Of a DNA stretch of 7,039 nucleotides, positions 5,212-7,039 are shown piece after piece. Under the pieces are notes generated by a model. That model made no database searches, was not told where the DNA came from, and saw only the letters and a program-made list of their open reading frames with translations. The stretch is from Streptosporangiaceae bacterium (GTDB lineage Bacteria > Actinomycetota > Actinomycetes > Streptosporangiales > Streptosporangiaceae): positions 1 through 7,039 of the forward strand of contig JASHXW010000066.1 of NCBI GenBank assembly GCA_030043395.1, read 5' to 3'. Position 1 is the stretch's first letter. Each line of letters starts with the position of its first letter. The position numbers were made by a program, and so were the translations under genes.

Positions 5212-5552
5212 GTGATCTACGTCGACCCTGAGCGGTTCGAGGAGATGGTGGCGACAGCGCTTGACGGCTTGCCCGAAGAGTTCGGCAAGCTGATGCAGAA
5301 CGTCGCGGTGACCGTGGAGCACGGACCCGGGCCACGTGGCCTGCTCGGCTTGTATCAAGGGGTTCCGCTGACCAGCCGGAATACCCAGTACGCGGGCATG
5401 CTGCCCGACCGGATCACCATCTACCGGCGCGCGATCTGCGCGATCTGCTCGTCAGAGCCCGAGGTCGCAGAGCAGGTCCGCAGGACACTGATCCACGAGG
5501 TCGGCCACCACTTCGGCATCAGTGACGAGGCCTGCGCGAGCTTGGCTGGTGA
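5212..5552 (+). CDS. Minimal zinc metallopeptidase (HExxHxxGxxD family), frameshifted near its end
   Basis: A short actinobacterial metallopeptidase of the PF06262 type (metzincin-like minimal fold). From GTG 5212 it reads VIYVDPERFEEMVATALDGL, NVAVTVEHG, GLLGLYQGVPLTSRN, YAGMLPDRITIYRR and IHEVGHHFGISD. The zinc motif is H95-E96-x-x-H99-x-x-G102-x-x-D105. Family members usually end a few residues later with an R-L-x-x-L-G-[WY] tail. Here the original frame runs on as ACASLAGEPV through the opposing gene to 6195, but the frame offset by two bases, from CTG 5532, reads L-R-E-L-G-W-stop (TGA 5550-5552). One base is therefore missing between 5527 and 5533; restored, the protein is 113 aa. GTG 5212 is preferred because homologs begin just before the [RE]-x-FE-x-[ML]-V motif; GAGG at 5196-5199 is a distant ribosome site. 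GTG 5146 and 5113 are alternatives. The active site is intact; the natural substrate is unknown. Confidence 0.82.
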
Positions 5553-6117
5553 GCCAGTCCCGCCTGGAGACCGCGTACTCCACGTCACCGAACTCAGCGC
5601 CATCGATATAGCTCGGCCACTCCTCGAAGAAAGTGCGCACGAGCGACAGGCCGGCCTTCTCCATGACGCGGCGGGAAGCCAGGTTGACGGTCATGGTGGT
5701 GGCAACCACCCGCTGGGCGCCCAGTTCGGCGAAGGCCCGGGTGACCAGCGCCCTGGCTCCCTCGGTGGCGTACCCCTGGCCCCAGCAGGCCGGGAACAAC
5801 CGGTAGCCGATCTCCAGCGCGCCGGGTTCGTCGTGTCGCAGCCCGAGGCCCCTCGGCGGGCGCATGGCGAACCAGCCAACCGGCGTGGCACCCGCGCGAT
5901 CGATCGCCGCGTAACGACCAAGGCCAGCGGGCAGCGCGGCGTAGTCGCTCAGCATCCGCGGCAGTTCCTCGCCGGTGACGACCGACCGCGGTACCGGCTG
6001 CCCGTCGTCTATGTAGCGCATGACCGCCGGGTTGCCGTGCAGGTCAGCCAGCCAGTCCGCGTCCTGCTCGGTGAACCGGCGCAGCAGCATCCGCGCGGTC
6101 CGCAGGTGCCCGTCCAC
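5452..6117 (-). CDS. GNAT-family N-acetyltransferase (RimJ/RimL-like), 3' end extended by a frameshift
   Basis: As written the frame encodes 221 residues from GTG 6117. The start LRTARMLLRRFTEQDAD, the acetyl-CoA loop W112-GQGYATEG-120, helix NLASRRVMEKAGL (145-157) and FEEWPSYIDGAEFGDVEYAVSRRDW (164-188) are classic RimJ/RimL-type GNAT features; the product transfers acetyl from acetyl-CoA to an amine. Members normally stop soon after the VEYA-x-x-R-x-x-W block. Here the frame runs on for 25 residues antisense to the metallopeptidase active-site codons. Restoring one base at about 5530 gives a stop at TGA 5519-5521 and a 199-residue protein. It lies 18 bp downstream of speD on the same strand, so the two are probably one operon, and polyamines are a possible substrate (inference). 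The ribosome site is weak: AGGA lies 12 nt before the GTG. Confidence 0.88.
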   Translation of the reverse strand: MDGHLRTARMLLRRFTEQDADWLADLHGNPAVMRYIDDGQPVPRSVVTGEELPRMLSDYAALPAGLGRYAAIDRAGATPVGWFAMRPPRGLGLRHDEPGALEIGYRLFPACWGQGYATEGARALVTRAFAELGAQRVVATTMTVNLASRRVMEKAGLSLVRTFFEEWPSYIDGAEFGDVEYAVSRRDWLTSQARAGLVTDAEVVADLVDQCPADLLCDLGL

Positions 6118-6135
6118 CGTCTGATCCCGTCCTGC

Positions 6136-6528
6136 TCAGATTCCGCGCGGCAGCTCGCGCGTTCGCGCCGATGCCAAGCCGAGTGCGCGCACTAGGTCGG
6201 CGATCACGGCATCGCCGTCGATCGCCCCGCAGCTGAACAGGTCGATCGCGACCAAGCTCTCCTCCGGCCAGGTGTGCACGCTCAGGTGCGACTCGGCCAG
6301 CACCAGCACCAGGGTGATCGCGCCGTTAGGAAAGACCACGTGCGCGGACTCGAGCACGTGACCGGCCCCGGCGTTGACAGCATTCATCGCGGCATGCGTG
6401 AGTGCTCTGAGGTCGTGCACTGGCGAGTCAGCGGCGGCAAGCGCATCGACGGCATACAGCACCTTGGGCGATGAAGCCTCCTGGCGCCGCAGCTCGGCAT
6501 ACCTGCCGGCCGGTTCCATACCGGGCAT
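6136..6528 (-). CDS. speD: S-adenosylmethionine decarboxylase proenzyme
   Basis: A 130-residue bacterial/archaeal-type AdoMet decarboxylase. It cleaves itself at Glu79-Ser80 in [14 protein letters not shown], turning Ser80 into the pyruvoyl cofactor. H85 (processing) and C100 (proton donor, in [10 protein letters not shown]) lie 5 and 20 residues after the serine, the same spacing as Ser63, His68 and Cys83 that I recall for the Thermotoga enzyme. [21 protein letters not shown] and [19 protein letters not shown] complete the fold. The product, decarboxylated AdoMet, donates aminopropyl groups for polyamine synthesis. ATG 6528 is chosen, with TATCCT (minus strand, 6542-6537) 8 nt upstream as a -10 box; ATG 6519 is an alternative. 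It is divergent from bpsA (99-bp gap) and 18 bp upstream of the GNAT gene. Confidence 0.95.
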   Translation of the reverse strand: MPGMEPAGRYAELRRQEASSPKVLYAVDALAAADSPVHDLRALTHAAMNAVNAGAGHVLESAHVVFPNGAITLVLVLAESHLSVHTWPEESLVAIDLFSCGAIDGDAVIADLVRALGLASARTRELPRGI

Positions 6529-6627
6529 GATGTGGCAGGATACCGCAGGACCAGGCCATCAGACCTCGCTGGCTGCCTGGCCGCGTAGCTCTGCCGATCG
6601 ATGCTGCACACGAGAAGAAGCGAGCAG
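6529..6627. promoter_or_regulatory. Divergent promoter region between speD and bpsA
   Basis: This 99-bp gap must drive both divergent genes. On the minus strand TATCCT (6542-6537) is a clear TANNNT -10 box 8 nt before the speD ATG, implying a leader of about 0-3 nt. On the plus strand TAGCTC (6586-6591) is a weaker -10 candidate for bpsA. I find no convincing -35 boxes and no strong dyad. Part of the gap would be coding if bpsA starts at ATG 6601. Confidence 0.4.
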
Positions 6628-7039
6628 ATGGATATCGACGCGATCAGCGCCGAGGTGGCCGAAGCCGTCGGCCTCGCCGAGGGCGAGTCCGGCGTACGCG
6701 ACGTCCTGCGCGTCATCGCCCGCAGCGAGCCGGTCCCGACGAGCCAGATCAGCCGGGATGCCGAGCTTCCCGTCCCGATCGTCACGGCGGTCTGCAACGA
6801 GCTGCGCAAGCGGGCTGTCGTTGAGCGCTCCCGGCCGGTCAGCCTCACACCGCAGGCCAGGCAACTGCTGGGCGGGCAGCGGGCGTCGGTTGACCTGCGT
6901 TGTGACTGCTGCGGCGGGCTCGGGCTGCGCGTTCCCGATGAGCTCGCCGGGCTGACCGCTCAGCTCGAGCGGGCCGCTGAGGGCGCGCCGAGGGCCAGGA
7001 TGGAGCTGGATCAGACTCATTGCACCGTCGCGACCAAGA
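6628..7039 (+). CDS. bpsA: N4-bis(aminopropyl)spermidine synthase (branched-chain polyamine synthase), N-terminal part
   Basis: An open frame runs from ATG 6628 off the right edge, giving 137 residues. Residues 1-85 read as a winged-helix domain (VRDVLRVIARSEPVPTSQISRDAELPVPIVTAVCNELRKRAVVERS, then SLTPQARQLL). Residues 92-95 (CDCC, a C-x-x-C knuckle) precede a short helix, and residues 126-133 are ELDQTHCT. Order and motifs match my recollection of Thermococcus BpsA: helix-wing domain, C-S-H-C, then H-Q-F-D-Q-x-x-V-T-P-E-T at the entry to the aminopropyltransferase domain (the old DUF43 family). That domain, about 200 further residues, is outside the window. The enzyme adds two aminopropyl groups from decarboxylated AdoMet to N4 of spermidine. 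The divergent speD supplies that donor, which supports the call. ATG 6601 is an in-frame alternative start, nine codons upstream; a weak AGAAG precedes 6628. Confidence 0.8.
   Translation, partial: MDIDAISAEVAEAVGLAEGESGVRDVLRVIARSEPVPTSQISRDAELPVPIVTAVCNELRKRAVVERSRPVSLTPQARQLLGGQRASVDLRCDCCGGLGLRVPDELAGLTAQLERAAEGAPRARMELDQTHCTVATK

Noticed and set aside
5553..6195. Plus-strand read-through of the metallopeptidase frame across the GNAT gene
   Set aside because: It is antisense to clear GNAT motifs and arises from the one-base frameshift; the sequence beyond 5529 does not look like a protein domain.
6374..6955. Plus-strand 193-codon frame and the minus-strand frames at 6384-6848 and 6559-7020
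   Set aside because: They overlap speD and bpsA, both of which have specific motifs; the alternatives are Ser/Arg/Ala-rich shadows.
1..7039. Mobile element, CRISPR, RNA gene or prophage
   Set aside because: I saw no terminal repeats, transposase motifs, spaced repeat arrays, tRNA-like cloverleaf or phage proteins.

Overview
The window is GC-rich (roughly two thirds G+C), uses GTG as well as ATG starts, is tightly packed, and carries protein families typical of Actinomycetota: a BmrR-like MerR regulator, a short HExxHxxGxxD metallopeptidase and a purple acid phosphatase. It looks like ordinary actinobacterial chromosome. I see no insertion sequence, phage gene, CRISPR array, tRNA or rRNA. All family names come from reading motifs by eye, not from database searches.

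Left part (1-2250): the C-terminal end of a protein that resembles a small SAM-dependent methyltransferase is followed 6 bp later by a fold-type IV PLP enzyme (aminodeoxychorismate lyase / aminotransferase class IV). This converges tail to tail with an arylamine N-acetyltransferase, and their stop codons share one CTAG. A divergent 113-bp gap separates the acetyltransferase from a 124-residue protein of unknown function that appears to be leaderless.

Middle (2250-5081): a MerR-family regulator with a GyrI-like ligand domain sits behind a MerR-type promoter (19-bp spacer, dyad centred in the spacer). Next come a 59-residue two-helix membrane protein whose 3' end is folded into a 14-bp inverted repeat, a spacer with a 22-bp tandem repeat, and a 514-residue purple acid phosphatase without a signal peptide.

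Right part (5082-7039): a short zinc metallopeptidase converges with a GNAT acetyltransferase. Both have anomalous tails, and one missing base near 5530 explains both. The acetyltransferase lies 18 bp downstream of speD (S-adenosylmethionine decarboxylase). Divergent from speD is the start of a gene I read as bpsA, N4-bis(aminopropyl)spermidine synthase, cut by the window edge. SpeD makes the aminopropyl donor that BpsA uses, so this end of the window looks like a branched-polyamine module. The GNAT in the speD operon is a candidate polyamine acetyltransferase (inference).

The main items are the branched-polyamine module, the single-base lesion that lengthens two convergent genes, a near-identical promoter/start cassette used by two small genes, and the repeat array in front of the phosphatase. 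No gene-free stretch exceeds 300 bases.
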